The notes: a model not told the origin generated them from the letters alone. A stretch of DNA of 64,000 bases from Lithospermum erythrorhizon (GCA_019722365.1 JADFUC010000463.1:1-64000), one strand, 5' to 3'. Counted from the stretch's first letter, positions 37,801 to 52,372 are shown. Program-made: numbers and translations.

Positions 37801-39780
37801 GGGATTATAGTATTTTATAAAAGAGGTTAAGATCTCATATATAATTGCTTAATTAAATGGATCATTTAAACAAATTAAATATGTTTCAATGCAAATTTGT
37901 TAAACTTAATCAAATTTATCAATCACTCAAAAATGGATAATAGTGCAATGTAGTAATAATAAGTTGGTCATTTTTCACACTTATTGCAAAATACAGTACT
38001 ATTGATAATGTTTCTACAAACATAATTTATTTCCAAATGGATAATTGATTGCATTCCAAGAAGTAAGGAGTTGGGTAGGAAAGAAGAAAAAGAATGTGAG
38101 CATAATAATCCAGTGCGTTTAGTCTTCTTGTAATAAAAGAAATAGCTTAATTTTGTGCGGTCAATAATAACTCAAGGGGCACATTGCTATAATGCTATAT
38201 ATGAGTACTACAGTTTAACAACACCAAAAAAATTGTAAAAGAATTCCATTTGTCCCCATCATTATTATTAGGAAAAATTCATCTCCACCGAATGAATGAC
38301 ATAAGTAATACGGAGTGCTCCGTATGTTGATTGGGGTATTCCGTAATAACGCTGCCCCCATAAACATGGAAAACCTTCTTGGATCATTCATGCTCCAACT
38401 ATCCAATACCAACTAGTATTTTTTTTTTTGTGGGGTGGGTTAGTTTGTTGAGTTTTAGGTAACATAAATGAGAGTTGTGCCATTTTATTTTATTTTAATC
38501 AGGTTTGTAAAATATGATTAGAAATTATTTATGATTAAGTTTATTTGAAAATAAAAATATCAACCGGATTGAGTGAAACATAATTGGTGTTATTAATTGG
38601 TAAAAATTGTCATAGATTTCTGGATGGGGTTATTATTCTTATATTTTTCATTAACTTCACCAAATCACAAAATGAATATTTGATTTGTCATTAAAAATGA
38701 AAACATAAAATAATTCATTCAAAATGAACAATCAATAGACAACAGTCTCGAGCTCTGTGATAATGATCTGCCAATTTTAGATTAATTAGGCTTTCATTTT
38801 TAGGATATAACTTTAATCATGAATTTATTTTTTTATGTACATTATGAAAATTACAAAAAAATAATATGATGAAAATATTTTAAAAAATTCAATGTCAATT
38901 TTATATTTTGAATTAGTGAATAAAAGTAATTTATTAATTAATGTCAAAATGTCAATTAATTTGAAATAGAGGAAGTATAATTTTATGTGTAGTTATTATA
39001 TACTTCGTTTATAAGAGTACAACAATATATACATAAAAAATACACAAACTTAATTTCTTGACAAGATTAAAGTGTAGGGTAATTTGAAAATTCCGTAATA
39101 TAAAATACAAGCAACAGGAAATAAGAAATTATGCCCAAATACAAAACTACAAGCAACAGGAAATAAGAAATTATGCCCAAATACAAAACTATACTGAAAA
39201 TACAATACACATATTGTGCATTTCAATTCGTCGAAAAAATAGTGCATTATCAAGCTCATTTTTTAATCTAACAATTAGAACTTATTTAGTGGATCAAACG
39301 TGTCATTTTCATATTTTCACATTATCATAATTTACCAGCACATTGGACCCTAAAGATAAATTATTTTCACATATGACATCGCTAAAACAACTAACTCACA
39401 CATCGGGATGAGACTATTATTTATAATAAATGCAATTAATTACCTCTTATTGAAAGTGTATAACGTGTTAAAATAGATTTGGTAGACATTGAATCAGCCT
39501 CAATATATTTCAGTTATGTGATATAAATCAAACAGGGCAGTAAAATAAAATAAATAAATGCAAATAAATAACATTCTTAATACTTGAAATCTCCAAACAA
39601 GCAAAATATATATTAAAGAAACATCAAATGGCAGCCAATAAAAATAGGCTGACAGAAGCAGCTATGAATAAAAAAATGTCACACAATAATCATCAACTGG
39701 TATTCTAGTAGCTATGCTATACGACTTTTGGTATTATTGCAGCGATTTTCTTAACCATGGTTAACTCATAAGCCATCTAT
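34865..39780. other. Long AT-rich intergenic region
   Basis: About 4.9 kb without a supportable gene. It holds A/T-rich low-complexity DNA, a short tandem repeat of TATCTATACTATA near 35567-35595, MITE-like edges near 36620-36900 (CTTCCTTCTCC at the left, GAAGGGAATATTTC at the right) and an exact 42-bp tandem duplication at 39107-39190. The last 400 bases should contain distal promoter elements of the carbonic anhydrase gene. Confidence 0.45.
39107..39190. repeat. Exact 42-bp tandem duplication
   Basis: The unit at 39107-39148, beginning ACAAGCAACAGG and ending AATACAAAACT, is repeated without change at 39149-39190. Identity of both copies suggests a recent duplication. It lies about 600 bp before the carbonic anhydrase TATA box. 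Confidence 0.95.
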
Positions 39781-39784
39781 CTCC

Positions 39785-39790
39785 TATAAA
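39785..39790 (+). promoter_or_regulatory. Likely TATA box of the beta carbonic anhydrase gene
   Basis: TATAAA within CTCCTATAAATGCAAAC. A transcript starting about 30 bases downstream would have a short first exon ending CACAG|GTAATT at 39923, a 5' UTR intron, and an acceptor CTGCAG at 40176 just before the ATG. Inferred from spacing; no transcript evidence. Confidence 0.55.
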
Positions 39791-40182
39791 TGCAAACACC
39801 AACTTTAAATTGTAGCACTATCAATCAGGATAAGTGGTGGAGTTAGTTGCTTGCCTGCTTTTGTCTATAGTCTATATCCACCTTGATCACCTCATTTATT
39901 CTCAAAACTTAAAACAAACACAGGTAATTAAAAGATCCCTTTAGATTCCCAAAATTCATTTACCTTTCTTTGTGATCTTTATCCTGTTCCAACACTATTT
40001 CCCTTTTTGTATATCTTGAATGATTTGTATGCATGAACTAATTATGACTTTTATGTTATTACTAGTCATTTTTTGTATTTTTGAACTGAGGTATGTGATC
40101 ATTTTGTTGGAATGTTAAAAATTTAATTTTCTGATTTATGGGTTTTGCTGAAAAAGGAAAAGTCTGTTATCTGCAGAGAGAA

Positions 40183-43100
40183 ATGGCGACTGAATCGTAC
40201 GAGGAAGCCATTACAGGACTTAAGAAGCTTCTGAGGTTGGTACTTTGTACCAGATTTGTACAGAGAATTTAAGTCTTATTGGAATTGCTGTGTTTCTATT
40301 TTCTTGTTCTATAATTTTTCTTGGTCAAAACTCAAAACTTCCATTATGATCTTTACTTATTAGTCACGTTATATTTTCTGAAGTATGTATCCTGACTTAA
40401 AATTCTACTTATTTTATAATTTTATTAAAAAATTATTCATAATCAATCAAAACGTTGATTATTAATGATCAATAAAGTGAAATATGTATCCTTTTTAGGT
40501 CCCAAATAACATTATGATTTGACTTATTAGTCACGTAAAAATCCTTAAATAGTTGTCCTAGTATCTTATTTTTGCTAATTTTTCATTATTGTAATAAAAT
40601 TTTATTATAATAAGATTTGATTCAAAAATATCAAATAAGTTATTTTCTTCCTCCATCTCCAAATGTTTGGTACATTTCCCATTTTTGAAATCCCAAATTA
40701 GAGTTTTATTTTGATTTATTGTGAAAGAAATAATGAAGAGAATTTTAAATTGTAAAAATAATTTAAATTTTTTAATTATAATTTAAATAATACATTATGA
40801 ATAGAGTTTCACATGGTTATTTGGATCTAAAGCACACTCCAAATAATTTAAATGATTATTTTGGCTTAAATGAAACTTCCTCAAATACTATACTTATAAA
40901 CATGGGGGCAAATAGTCATTTGGTGTTTATTATTATTAATTTTTGGAGTGTGATTATAGCAGACATGGTACTTATGAGCAGTTATCACACCCCTCATTAG
41001 ACGCCTCAAATTCATCTTCCATTAGTTTGTATACATTATTTGTCACAAATCTTATTAGCTATTACAACCGTGTGGGTCTCACAATGTTGGTCGGCTGGTC
41101 CCCCCACGTACGTTAGCCTGACTTAATGAAAATTCTATATTTAGAGTTTTAGATTAATAATGACGAGATTGGTGAAATTTATTAATATACATAGTTATTA
41201 ATTTATTGACTATTAATTTAAAAAAATTATTAATTTTGAGATAGAAAAAATAATTATTTTTAGAGAGTTGATTAGTTTATAGGTTATTGGACAATTGCGT
41301 TGATTTTGTGCAGTGAGAAAGGTGAGCTGGAAGAGGTGGCAGCCGCCAAAATAAAGCAGCTCACGGCCGAGCTAAAAGGAGCCGCTCAAAATGGGAATGG
41401 GTTTGATCCGGTCCAGAGGATTAAAACCGGCTTCACACACTTCAAGACTGAGAAATTCGAGTAAGCTAAACTGCCTCAGCTTATCTTGCATCTTATTACA
41501 GCGTCCAAGTATTTGTATTTTTGTGCCGTACAATTAGTTTAACAATAATTTAAAATTTTGGAATTAGTTGTCATACTTGGAAGTTTGTTGGAGCAGAGGA
41601 ATTGAATATCCTGATGGCATATGCTAATCTTGTTTGACTTTTGTGTGAGCTAATCTTCTACTCCTTCCATCATTTTTTGTCATGGAGGTTTGACTTTACA
41701 CGTATTTTACATAAAAAAAATTTAAAAAATCACAATAAAAAAATTTATTTCATTACATAATTCACAAATTGGTTAAAATAAAACTATTTTGGGATTTATG
41801 TTTTGCGACAATCTTCTAAATGTTGAAACTTAGTTATTTTAGCGGTATAAGTCATAAACTGATTTCATAAAGTAGATGGTCAGCGGATCTTGCTTAAGCT
41901 TTGGTCCCGGGGGGACAGGGGACTATTTCATGTTCAATGAGATTAACACGTCTTCGAACCCAGCATAAAATTTGGGGTGCGACTAGAGTGCCAAAAAAAA
42001 TACAAAACCGGCCGGGAACCGACGAACCGAATAAAAAATAACCGGGAATTTTTGGGTACGTCGGAACGAACGATTTAGGTTCGTCGAGAAAACAAACTAA
42101 TTAAAGTTCGACCTTTAAATATTGAACAGACAGTTTTCTAATTTTGTGTAGATTTCCAATTTTTATTATCCTTTTAGAATCTTATAGTATTTGCGTGTGT
42201 CACATTTTAAAGAAATTTAGATTTAAAAGCTTTTATTCATTCTTAGGTATAAATAAAATAAAATATATATAAATCTTTAAAACTAATAATATAGGGAATA
42301 CAGATATGTAAAAGAGTGGTATTGAATGTGTATGGTAGATTGTATAATTAGCAAAAGGAGTTCATTGAAAAAACATGGATTAAATCTGGTTTAGGACTTA
42401 ATTTGAGTTCAAGACGATATGCTCCAAAAAATGTCTCAAACCAAAATTTAACGAGAAACCGACCGATAGAGTCCGTCGAGCAGAACCGATTGGGATTCGT
42501 CCTTTGAAACGATGAAATAGGTTGATTACAGTCTTGTCAAAACGAACCAAACCGTTGGAACCCATAGTGCCGACATTTAACACTCTCACTCTTTTACCAG
42601 TTGAACTATCTCCGGGGGGCAATTTCACATTAATCTCTAAAAATAGTAATGGATGGTATATCTTATTATGTTTAAATCTTATCACATCAACATCCCTTAA
42701 GGTTCTAAGAGTTTCCCATGAAAGTGAGAGAAAGGAGGCGAATGATATTGATCTTCTGGCTCTTAAGCATAATAAAAGAAATATTTTCAGAGATGAATAC
42801 AGAATAAAGTGCGACAGTATCTACTACTTCACGACATCTTTGGTTTGTCCTTTTTTTAGATCATTTTACATGTGCTGCACCTCCTAAGTCCTAACTACTC
42901 CCAAGTTGTCTTCTTAGCTCTTAATCAATAAAATATTCAATTATCTTCTTAGCTCTTAATCAATAAAATATTCAATTATTTGCAGGAAGGACCCTGCTTT
43001 GTTTGGGGCACTTGCCAAAGGTCAAAGTCCCAAGGTTAATATGCCTTTTGAGAATACCTAAAAACAGTTTAATTCTACCAAGAGTATAATTTTATATTGT

Positions 43101-45086
43101 CTCTAGGTTAATTTAAATTAGAAGTTTGACTAATATTGTATAAGCACCAACAAGCTATTGGGGTGTAATATATAACGATATGAATCTTTTAATAGATTTA
43201 AAGTCATAGGTGAAATATCATTGCAAAATAAAAATAGGTTGACTTGTCTATTTTTTTTATAAAAAAAAACCTTCACAGTTAAATTTAGATGTAACAGGTA
43301 GAAGGAAATAAAAGGAAAGTAGACTTTGATTTACATATGAATTATGATGATAATTGATATCTAAGTTGGAATAATATTTGATGAATTAACATGCAGTTCT
43401 TGGTATTTGCCTGCTCTGATTCCCGAGTGTGTCCATCCCACATCCTCAATTTTCAACCAGGGGAGGCCTTCATTGTCCGAAACATTGCTAACATGGTCCC
43501 ACCTTTTGACCCGGTAACAATTTTATTTATATCTTAAATCAATAATCCATTTCATTATTCTAATATTCCTCTTAAATTTATAATTAACTTATCATTTATC
43601 AATTTAATTATGTCCACTTTTTAATATGTTACAGAAGAAATACTCAGGAGCAGGAGCAGCCATAGAATATGCTGTATTGCATCTAAAGGTGATAATGGAG
43701 ACTTTTTAGAACTATTGAACTATATTGTTACACGTCTGATCCCTTAGGCATTATCTGATAAGGACTTAGCCTTTTGTATTGAGTGGAATTGGTGGAGGAA
43801 GTGTAGCATCAAACAAAGTTGCTTTCATTTCCCCACTCATTTCCCTTTCGGCCATTTCTTTAGAGTTTAATAACTTGCCATGCCACCTACAATGCCCATG
43901 CTTGAACAGCATAAAACAAATTTTCCTATCTAACTTCATGATCAAGGATGAGCTTCCTTATCAAGTTACCACTCAGGACGAGAAAACGTCAATTAATTTG
44001 AATTCGAGAAAGCGTCAATTAATTTGAATTGGAGGGAGTATAGAGTTAAAGACTTCGAGTATGGGTTGAAAGAATTCTGGTCGTGACATTTCTTCATCAC
44101 ATATTCAATGCTAATAACTATGTAATAAAAAACAGGTTGAGAACATTTTGGTTATCGGACATAGTCGTTGTGGAGGAATCAAAGGACTCATGTCTATCCC
44201 TGATGATGGGACCACCAACAGGTCAGACTCCCTTTTCATTACTTAATATGATGGTGGCACATAGCTGAGCTGGACCATTTTAGATAACAACTTGAATGAT
44301 TTGTTTTTTACATATGTAACAGTATGAAAATTGATTTTGCTCTGTCTCTTATTTGACCTTACATAAGATCATGTATAGTTCTACCATGAGTTAGAGATCT
44401 GATATGTGCAATTTACAAATGATAAATAAGTGAAGCTATCAGATCATGCTTTAAAGTTTGCTTTAATATAATCTTAAATGACTTTGAGCTAGATAAGAAT
44501 CTTGTTTTTGAAGGAATCTTACCAAATGGCAAAAGAGAACCGAGCTTTATAATCTATAATTGTTTCTACTGGCAGTGATTTTATTGAGGATTGGGTGAAG
44601 ATCTGTTTGCCTGCTAAGTCCAAGGTCAAATCAGAATGCACTAGGTTGCACATTGATGAACAATGTACACATCTGGAGAAGGTAAAATAATAGTTTAATG
44701 CATATAATAGGCACGTATACTAATTATAATATTCTTAAGTTGTATCTTCATGGTTTAGTTTGTTTAGTATTCGTCGTAGAGCTAAATCAGGGCTAATAGC
44801 TTAATGAGAGAAGTTTAGTGGACGACCACTAAATTGGTTTATGTCGCTTTCTTGAAAAGATGATCGTCAATATCAGTAACTCGCATCTAACCGTGTATAC
44901 ATTTTCATTGACATTGAATAGGAGGCAGTGAATGTATCACTAGGGAACTTGCTAACGTACCCATTCGTGAGGGAGGCCGTCACCAAGAACACCCTTGAGT
45001 TGAAGGGTGGACACTATGATTTTGTCGAGGGTGCTTTCGAGCTTTGGAGTCTCGATTTTAATCTTTCCCCCTCTGTTTCAGTTTAA
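40183..45086 (+). CDS. Beta carbonic anhydrase, 8 coding exons, 258 residues
   Basis: Plant-type beta carbonic anhydrase, a zinc enzyme that interconverts CO2 and bicarbonate. Exons 40183-40235, 41314-41460, 42986-43034, 43397-43513, 43635-43688, 44136-44221, 44576-44681 and 44922-45086 join in phase with consensus splice sites. Zinc ligands Cys89, His149 and Cys152 are present, as is the Asp91-Arg93 dyad in [24 protein letters not shown] follows. The N-terminus [17 protein letters not shown] matches the short cytosolic isoforms, and no chloroplast transit peptide precedes it in this model. An upstream alternative exon could add one, but I did not find it. The C-terminus ([11 protein letters not shown]) is complete. 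Intron 1 holds a short hairpin element; intron 2 ends with a 35-bp tandem duplication next to the acceptor. No disabling change is visible. Confidence 0.95.
40850..40921. repeat. Short hairpin element, copy 2 (in carbonic anhydrase intron 1)
   Basis: Same layout and length as 27097-27169: left end AAATGATTATTTTGG, middle TACTTATAAACA, right end GGGGGCAAATAGTCATTT. Ends are imperfect inverted copies. It sits in intron 1 on the plus strand, in the same orientation as copy 1. Confidence 0.55.
42910..42979. repeat. 35-bp tandem duplication at an intron 3' end
   Basis: The unit CTTCTTAGCTCTTAATC plus 18 further bases (42910-42944) is repeated exactly at 42945-42979, six bases before the acceptor AG of carbonic anhydrase exon 3. 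Each copy has a pyrimidine-rich start and a CTTAAT branch-point-like motif. Confidence 0.9.
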
Positions 45087-45492
45087 GGATTTATATCCAG
45101 CTGACGTTTTTCCTACTTTACATGTACCATTTGTTATTAACTGTTATGACGAGAATAAGAGTTCTGTTTTGTGTGAGCATACTATCAAACTAAAGGTTTT
45201 TGTTAGTCCAATATGTAAAGGAGCAAATACTTGTACCCCTTATTAAGCAAGAAATATACCTCCTCTTTTTGCTGACAATGGCTCTACAAAGAGATATCTT
45301 TCTTTAACAAAGTTAGTTTTTTCTTAAGTTACGTAGACACTACATTTGGCTAGCTAATTGCATGAATTTTCTCTAATTACTTCAACTAACCTTTCTTCTA
45401 TCCTACTCAAAGAACAAAAAGCTACAAGTTATTTAAGCAATCCCCTTTGCATGTACTCAATATTCTTCATAACCAATCATTGCCCCAAAAAG

Positions 45493-45999
45493 ATGTCAAC
45501 AACGCCTCTCTTTCCTTATACAAGGTTTTAAAAAACAACTAGCCATGATCAACCTTCATCCAATTCATCCTCATCAGACGGCTCATACGCTCATGTTTTC
45601 ATAGTCCTTGCAATAATTCTTGTAATCTCTGTCATTGGTTGTGTCTTTGGAAGTCTATTCTGCAAAGGTGAATCTTCTAAGCCAAAACAAATGAACCATG
45701 TTCGGCCTATGGAAAAAGGCCAACCATCTTCATCTAAACGTGCACAAGATTTTCCAGGCAATCGTCGTGAAGATGAGGATATAGAATTTGGGTTCGATAA
45801 GCTTAAGCCAATTCCTTCTTCCAAAGTTTCTGCTAGTGAGCGTGATGATTTTGGTGGCAGAGGCGGGGGAGGGGGTGGCTTAGTAGGGTTTAAGCCAGTT
45901 GCTAGAAATGGTGAAGCCAGAGCAAATAGAGGATATGTCAGATTTGCTCCTGGGGGTGATATTGATTCTAAGCCACCAGGTCCAGGACCCTTCCGTTAG
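45493..45999 (+). pseudogene. Small single-pass membrane protein with stop at codon 13
   Basis: From ATG at 45493 the frame reads MSTTPLFPYTRF, then TAA at 45529, then continues open in the same frame to 45999. It encodes a Ser-rich segment, a strong hydrophobic helix (HVFIVLAIILVISVIGCVFG, about residues 34-53), a cytosolic-type basic and acidic region (EDEDIEFGFDKL), a glycine run and a Pro/Gly-rich end (PPGPGPFR). This architecture is like small uncharacterised plant proteins with one membrane span near the N-terminus. No other Met lies between codon 13 and residue 67, which falls after the span, so normal translation would lose the membrane anchor. A single base change (CAA to TAA) would explain it. 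The gene may be newly inactivated or the base may be wrong. Confidence 0.6.
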
Positions 46000-48900
46000 T
46001 AAGTTAGTGTCCAATGAAGATTATTAAGTTTGATCTCTCATAAATGATAAGTTTATGTTAGTAATGTTACCAAATTCTTATGTACGTTGTGTTCCTATTC
46101 ATAATTCATATCAGTTTGATAGTATGAATGATATTATGGAATATATAATGAAACAATCATTGATACTTTTCATATAATAACTGCAGCTAACATAAAAAAA
46201 AAAAAATCACAAGTACATATGTAAATGTTTAAAATAAATGTGTATAAGCTGTAATCATTGCTTGTATTAATTTTATTTTTACTTAACTCAAATGTTTACA
46301 AATGTATATTTTCAAGACCAAAGTATGTATACAATATACGAAATAACCTGATGAATAGGATAATATAAACTTAAAATACAATAATAAGGTAGACACATCT
46401 TCAAGTTCATATGAAGACTTGTTGAATTTTGCTTCAAGAATGTAGAGATGATTTTTAAATTGGAGAGGAGCAAAATAATCATTTCGCGAGTTCTAGGGGC
46501 AAAATAATCATTTTTCTAATGGCGACCACCCGTCAAGCGGATGCGCATTCACTTTTTTATATACTACCTTAATTCGTACACTGAAGCAATCTAAAGGCAA
46601 TTGTTTATTTAAAATAGACAATAAAATAATTATTCATGCATTATACAATGACTATATATGTTCATCATGTTAGAAACTAAAATTTATTTTTCTACATAGT
46701 TAAGACATAAGTGTCAATTATATATATCATGTATGGTATCTGACGTATTAAGATGAGAAGGTGTTATATTCTAACATATAAGCTTCCAAACATAAAGTTA
46801 TTTTTCTTGATTGATGGTGGTATAGTAACACATCTCTTGTAAGATGAAGTATGTCGATTGTATATCATACAATTGTAATAAGGAGATTGACTACTGATAT
46901 TAACAAAGGCGATAATGACATATCTAAAAAATAATGTGGTCACCTTAACATGATAGATGATAGATAATTTTACTATAATAATAAATTATTTTTCTTAGTA
47001 ATGCTTATTAGATATATATAATCTGAATTAACAATTGCAACTTCCCATTTAGTATATAGCTTTTGACATGAATAGTCTTAAATCTTAGTGATAAAAAATT
47101 AGAACAATAATATATTAAATGTGTTCTACATGAGATTTCAATAATTTTATCATATAATTATATATTATATATTAATGATGACATTATAACAATACAACGA
47201 TCCATAATACACCATCTTCCTTTTAATCCTTTCTAGATAACTTCTCACCATTATTCCATTTCATCAGCAACCCATGTACTCCATATCTACTTTCGAAAAC
47301 AATCACACATCCTCTCGAACTAACTTAAACATTAAATCTCTCTTTCCATTTTTTGATTTTATTTTTTTCAACCTGCATTCCAATTCTATCATCAATACAT
47401 CCATCATCCACTCTCCGCCGGTTTTAAAACACTTCTCAAAATCATACATACTTTTTATATCTGGCATTCTTAACCCATAGGAATTGATTATGATTCCTTA
47501 TGCACTTACATCACTCAATTCTCATCCACCCACAATCCCAAAAAATACTATAATTTAATCCAATAGCTTATAGCTATTACTATCAAAAAGCAACAAATTA
47601 GGATCACTAAATAACTCGGCCAAAATAAATTCATCTTAGAGTGGGAGTAAAAAAAAAAATACTATTATCTAATCAAATACTTCTACTATTCAAACTAAAA
47701 ATGTAATCTTGACTAAAAACACGAAATTAGGTAAAAGATATTCAACCAATTAAAAAAATAGAACGATTCTTTAATATAGAAGTGAGAAATTGATGGTGTG
47801 GAAAATTAATTTGGGGACACAAACCTATTGGACCAGAGGAAGAAATGAAAATGAAAGTAGGGTGGGAAGGAATGTGCAATTACTTTCTTATTACTTCATG
47901 GTGGTCGGTGAAGACTGGAAGTCTCCAGAAATGTGATTGATTTTTTAAATTGGGGCAATGATAATTTCTCATAGTTCCAGAGCCAAAATAATTTTCATGG
48001 CTCTAGGGCAAAATAGTCGTCACTTTTTCCTCTACTTGAGCAAAATTTTGGACCTGATAAACAATTTAATAAAATAGTTTGATGTACTTCTTTGAACCTT
48101 ATTCCTTCCATTTAGGTACCGTTGACTAGTCAAGGTCGTCAATGACAACTACATGAGTGATTATTGACTCTAGTTGGAGAGCACCGAGTCATAGTAAACA
48201 ACATAATACCGAGCAGATTCATAACTTCGAATAATTTAGTATTAAGAATACGCTGCTATCATTACAAATTGTTATAGAGTCGAGTTTGAAGTAACGGATA
48301 TCAGATATACATTTTATCATGTCAGGTAATTATTTGGATGTTTCAAATATTTATCTTTCTTTATTCAGGTTTGATCCCCATATATTTAACGCAATGAGAG
48401 TTTGATGTAAGCAAGTGAATGTTTGTTGGATCTTTTGACCGAGTATCAAACAAATATCTGGTTAGCCCGTCAATTTATATATAAAAAGTAGCATAATAAG
48501 CTACAAATAGTAGGTCTTAAAATTATGATTGTGTATGTTTTTGCTCGAGCGAGTTAATAACGACCGATATTTTGATTATTAGCCCCATCATTGTCGATTA
48601 TCGATCAGATGGAAGTCGGGTTTTTCAAGTCGAATATAGTACCTTTATGCACTTTTTACAAAATCTTAAGGATGTTAAAGCAGAAAAATTCAGCTGTCAT
48701 TATTCGTTTCAGCTTTCTCTCTCTCTAATTCAAAAGACTCCCTTTTTCTCTCAAGAGTTATTATTTGATGGTGTATAGTGTTTTACTTTTTCTCTCCATA
48801 TCCTTAAACCCAAAAAATAAAATCTCCTCTAATGTCATTTTAGATCTGGCAGTATTCTTCATTACAAAATCATAGCTTCTACTTATTCTTCAAATTTAGA

Positions 48901-49677
48901 GAACTGCAATTAGATTTTGTGTTTTGCTGCTATAAATTTTTACTCAGTAGAAATTCCCTATTCTAATTTATTAATACTATAAATTTCTTTAATACTCCGT
49001 AATAAATAAATGGAAGTTCAATTTTAAAGTAACTATTAAATTATAAATTACCGGATGTGTTTCAAAATTCAAACGGAGACGGTTGCTAAACGAGATTCAA
49101 CGTTGCAACTCTTTTCGTCAACAATGATGATGAAATCCACCACAAAAAAAGACTATATATTGATGAATGGATTAAAAAAATTATGATTTGTATATTGAAA
49201 TTATGGAAATTGTAGGCAAATTCGTAATCTTGAAGAAAGATGATGAAAGGGTCAGATCGAATTTAAGTGAGAGAGAATTGTGAAAATAACTAAATTAAAG
49301 AGAAAAAAATATGAAAAATAAATTGAATATTTTTTGGTGGTGAAATTTGAGAATAATTATCATGGAAATAATGTGAACACTTACTTTATGCTCCAAAACA
49401 CTAAAAAGAAATTACGTGTAATAGTTTGTGAGATTTGACAGCATTGAACGCGTAAACATCCTTCAACTCCTTCACCCATTTCCCTCTTTAATAAATTCCA
49501 AATCCATTAAACAATTCATAAAATATTATCTGCTGAACCACCATATATATTTAATCTCTTCACACCTTATTCATTCCAAACCGATCCTCTTTTATTACAT
49601 TCATTCATATTCATTTTTCCCCATATATTTTATCTACTCATAAGTTCCTTCTAAACCAATTCAAAAATCATACCAAC
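46000..49677. other. Intergenic, AT-rich, with dispersed repeat traces
   Basis: No gene supported. Stretches near 46470-46515 and 47950-48025 contain degenerate GGGGCAAAATAATCATTT-type sequence related to the short hairpin family. 49440-49677 is the likely promoter and 5' UTR of the DUF1645 gene, with TATATATTT near 49544. Confidence 0.45.
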
Positions 49678-50331
49678 ATGCTAGAACATTCTCAACTGTC
49701 TTCTGAAGATCAAAAAATGTCTGAAATGTTCAAAGATTCATTACAACTAGACAAAGATAGAGACACCCAAAAAGCAGTTGTTGAAGAAGAGGAAGAAGAA
49801 GAGGAATTTTCGTTTTTCTGTGATAATGCAAATGGTTCACCAATAGCAGCAGAAGATGCGTTTGTTAATGGACAAATCAAGCCAATCTACCCTTTATTAT
49901 TTATAGAAATGAAAAATGATCCGACAGCTTCATCGGATAATGATCAAGTCTCGGGACCGTGCTGTGAGTTGCCTGCGACTGAGCCAGAAGGGTGTAAGAA
50001 GAGCAACTCAACAGGCTTTTCGAAGCTGTGGAGGTTTAAGGATCTTCTACATAGGAGTAATAGTGATGGTAGAGATGCTTTTGTTTTCTTGAATAATCAT
50101 CATCAAACGACGTCGTCTAGTCACCAGAAAACCACGAGGAAGGAGGAGGAGGAGAAGGCGAAGAAAGGAGGGAAGAAGAAAACGACGACGGTTTCAGCTC
50201 ATGAGGCTTATTTGAAGAACAAGGCTAAAGAAACTGATCGAAGAAAATCGTACTTGCCTTATAAGCCAGAGGTGTTTGGTTTCTTTACTAATGTCAATGG
50301 TGGTATGAGCAAAAATGTTCACCCCTTTTGA
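49678..50331 (+). CDS. DUF1645 family protein, 217 residues
   Basis: Intronless gene for a plant-specific DUF1645 protein of unknown biochemical role. Family landmarks are all present: an acidic run then EFSFFCDNANGSPIAAEDAF (residues 43-62) followed by NGQIKPIYPL, the block LWRFKDLLHRSNSDGRDAFVFL at residues 117-138 (here split as LWRFKDLLHRS and DGRDAFVFL), a Lys-rich basic stretch (154-169) that could act as a nuclear signal, and a C-terminal HEAYLKNKAKE / SYLPYKPEVFGFF segment. The length is normal. The ATG chosen is the first one and gives an acidic start typical of the group. No membrane or secretion signal is seen. Some relatives in cereals affect growth and stress response, but nothing in the sequence shows that here. 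Confidence 0.88.
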   Translation: MLEHSQLSSEDQKMSEMFKDSLQLDKDRDTQKAVVEEEEEEEEFSFFCDNANGSPIAAEDAFVNGQIKPIYPLLFIEMKNDPTASSDNDQVSGPCCELPATEPEGCKKSNSTGFSKLWRFKDLLHRSNSDGRDAFVFLNNHHQTTSSSHQKTTRKEEEEKAKKGGKKKTTTVSAHEAYLKNKAKETDRRKSYLPYKPEVFGFFTNVNGGMSKNVHPF

Positions 50332-50888
50332 GTCTAAATGTATTTTGAAGAAAGCAATTGTGCATCTTTAGCTAATGTTATGACTTATGATAGTTAACTT
50401 AGAACAATTCGTATTAATTCCATAGTCCTTTTGTGTTTTTGGTTATGAAGAAAACAAACCAATGATGATAAACTACCTATGTTCTTATCAAAAGAAACTC
50501 ATCATCTATCACAGATATTAGCAAACATACATCTGTTTATTGCAGTCTTTTATAGTGTCTTTAATCCCATGAATTTTGAAAACAAAGGAATAATGTTGGT
50601 ATAGAGAGATGTTGCTAAGTTTGCAACCAACTATCCGAGCAACAATGGCAAGGAAAACTTCGCAAATTAAACCATCTTGGCAACAATAGGCAGGGCATTA
50701 TATTTTACAAACTTCAAGCGTTAAACATAAATCCAAAGGTAAACCGATAGAATAGCATTGTAGATGCAACCAACTAGTCAGCTACATAAACATATTTGTA
50801 TCGATATCCGAAACAACAAAAACGAAGGACTAGATAAAAATGCCTGCATCCAGATAATATAGCTCGACTTCCACACTGTATTGTTACT
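50332..50888. other. Convergent 3' flanks of DUF1645 and ARF genes
   Basis: The two genes are transcribed toward each other; this 557-base gap should hold both 3' UTRs and polyadenylation signals. Nothing else seen. Confidence 0.5.

Positions 50889-52372
<1,484 letters not shown>

Noticed and set aside
42398..42887. Overlapping 95- and 121-codon frames in carbonic anhydrase intron 2
   Set aside because: They lie wholly within an intron defined by phase-correct exons, have no recognised motif, and may be old repeat sequence.
43779..44027. 82-codon frame in carbonic anhydrase intron 5
   Set aside because: Intronic, with a duplicated GCGTCAATTAATTTGAATT-type segment; no protein motif.
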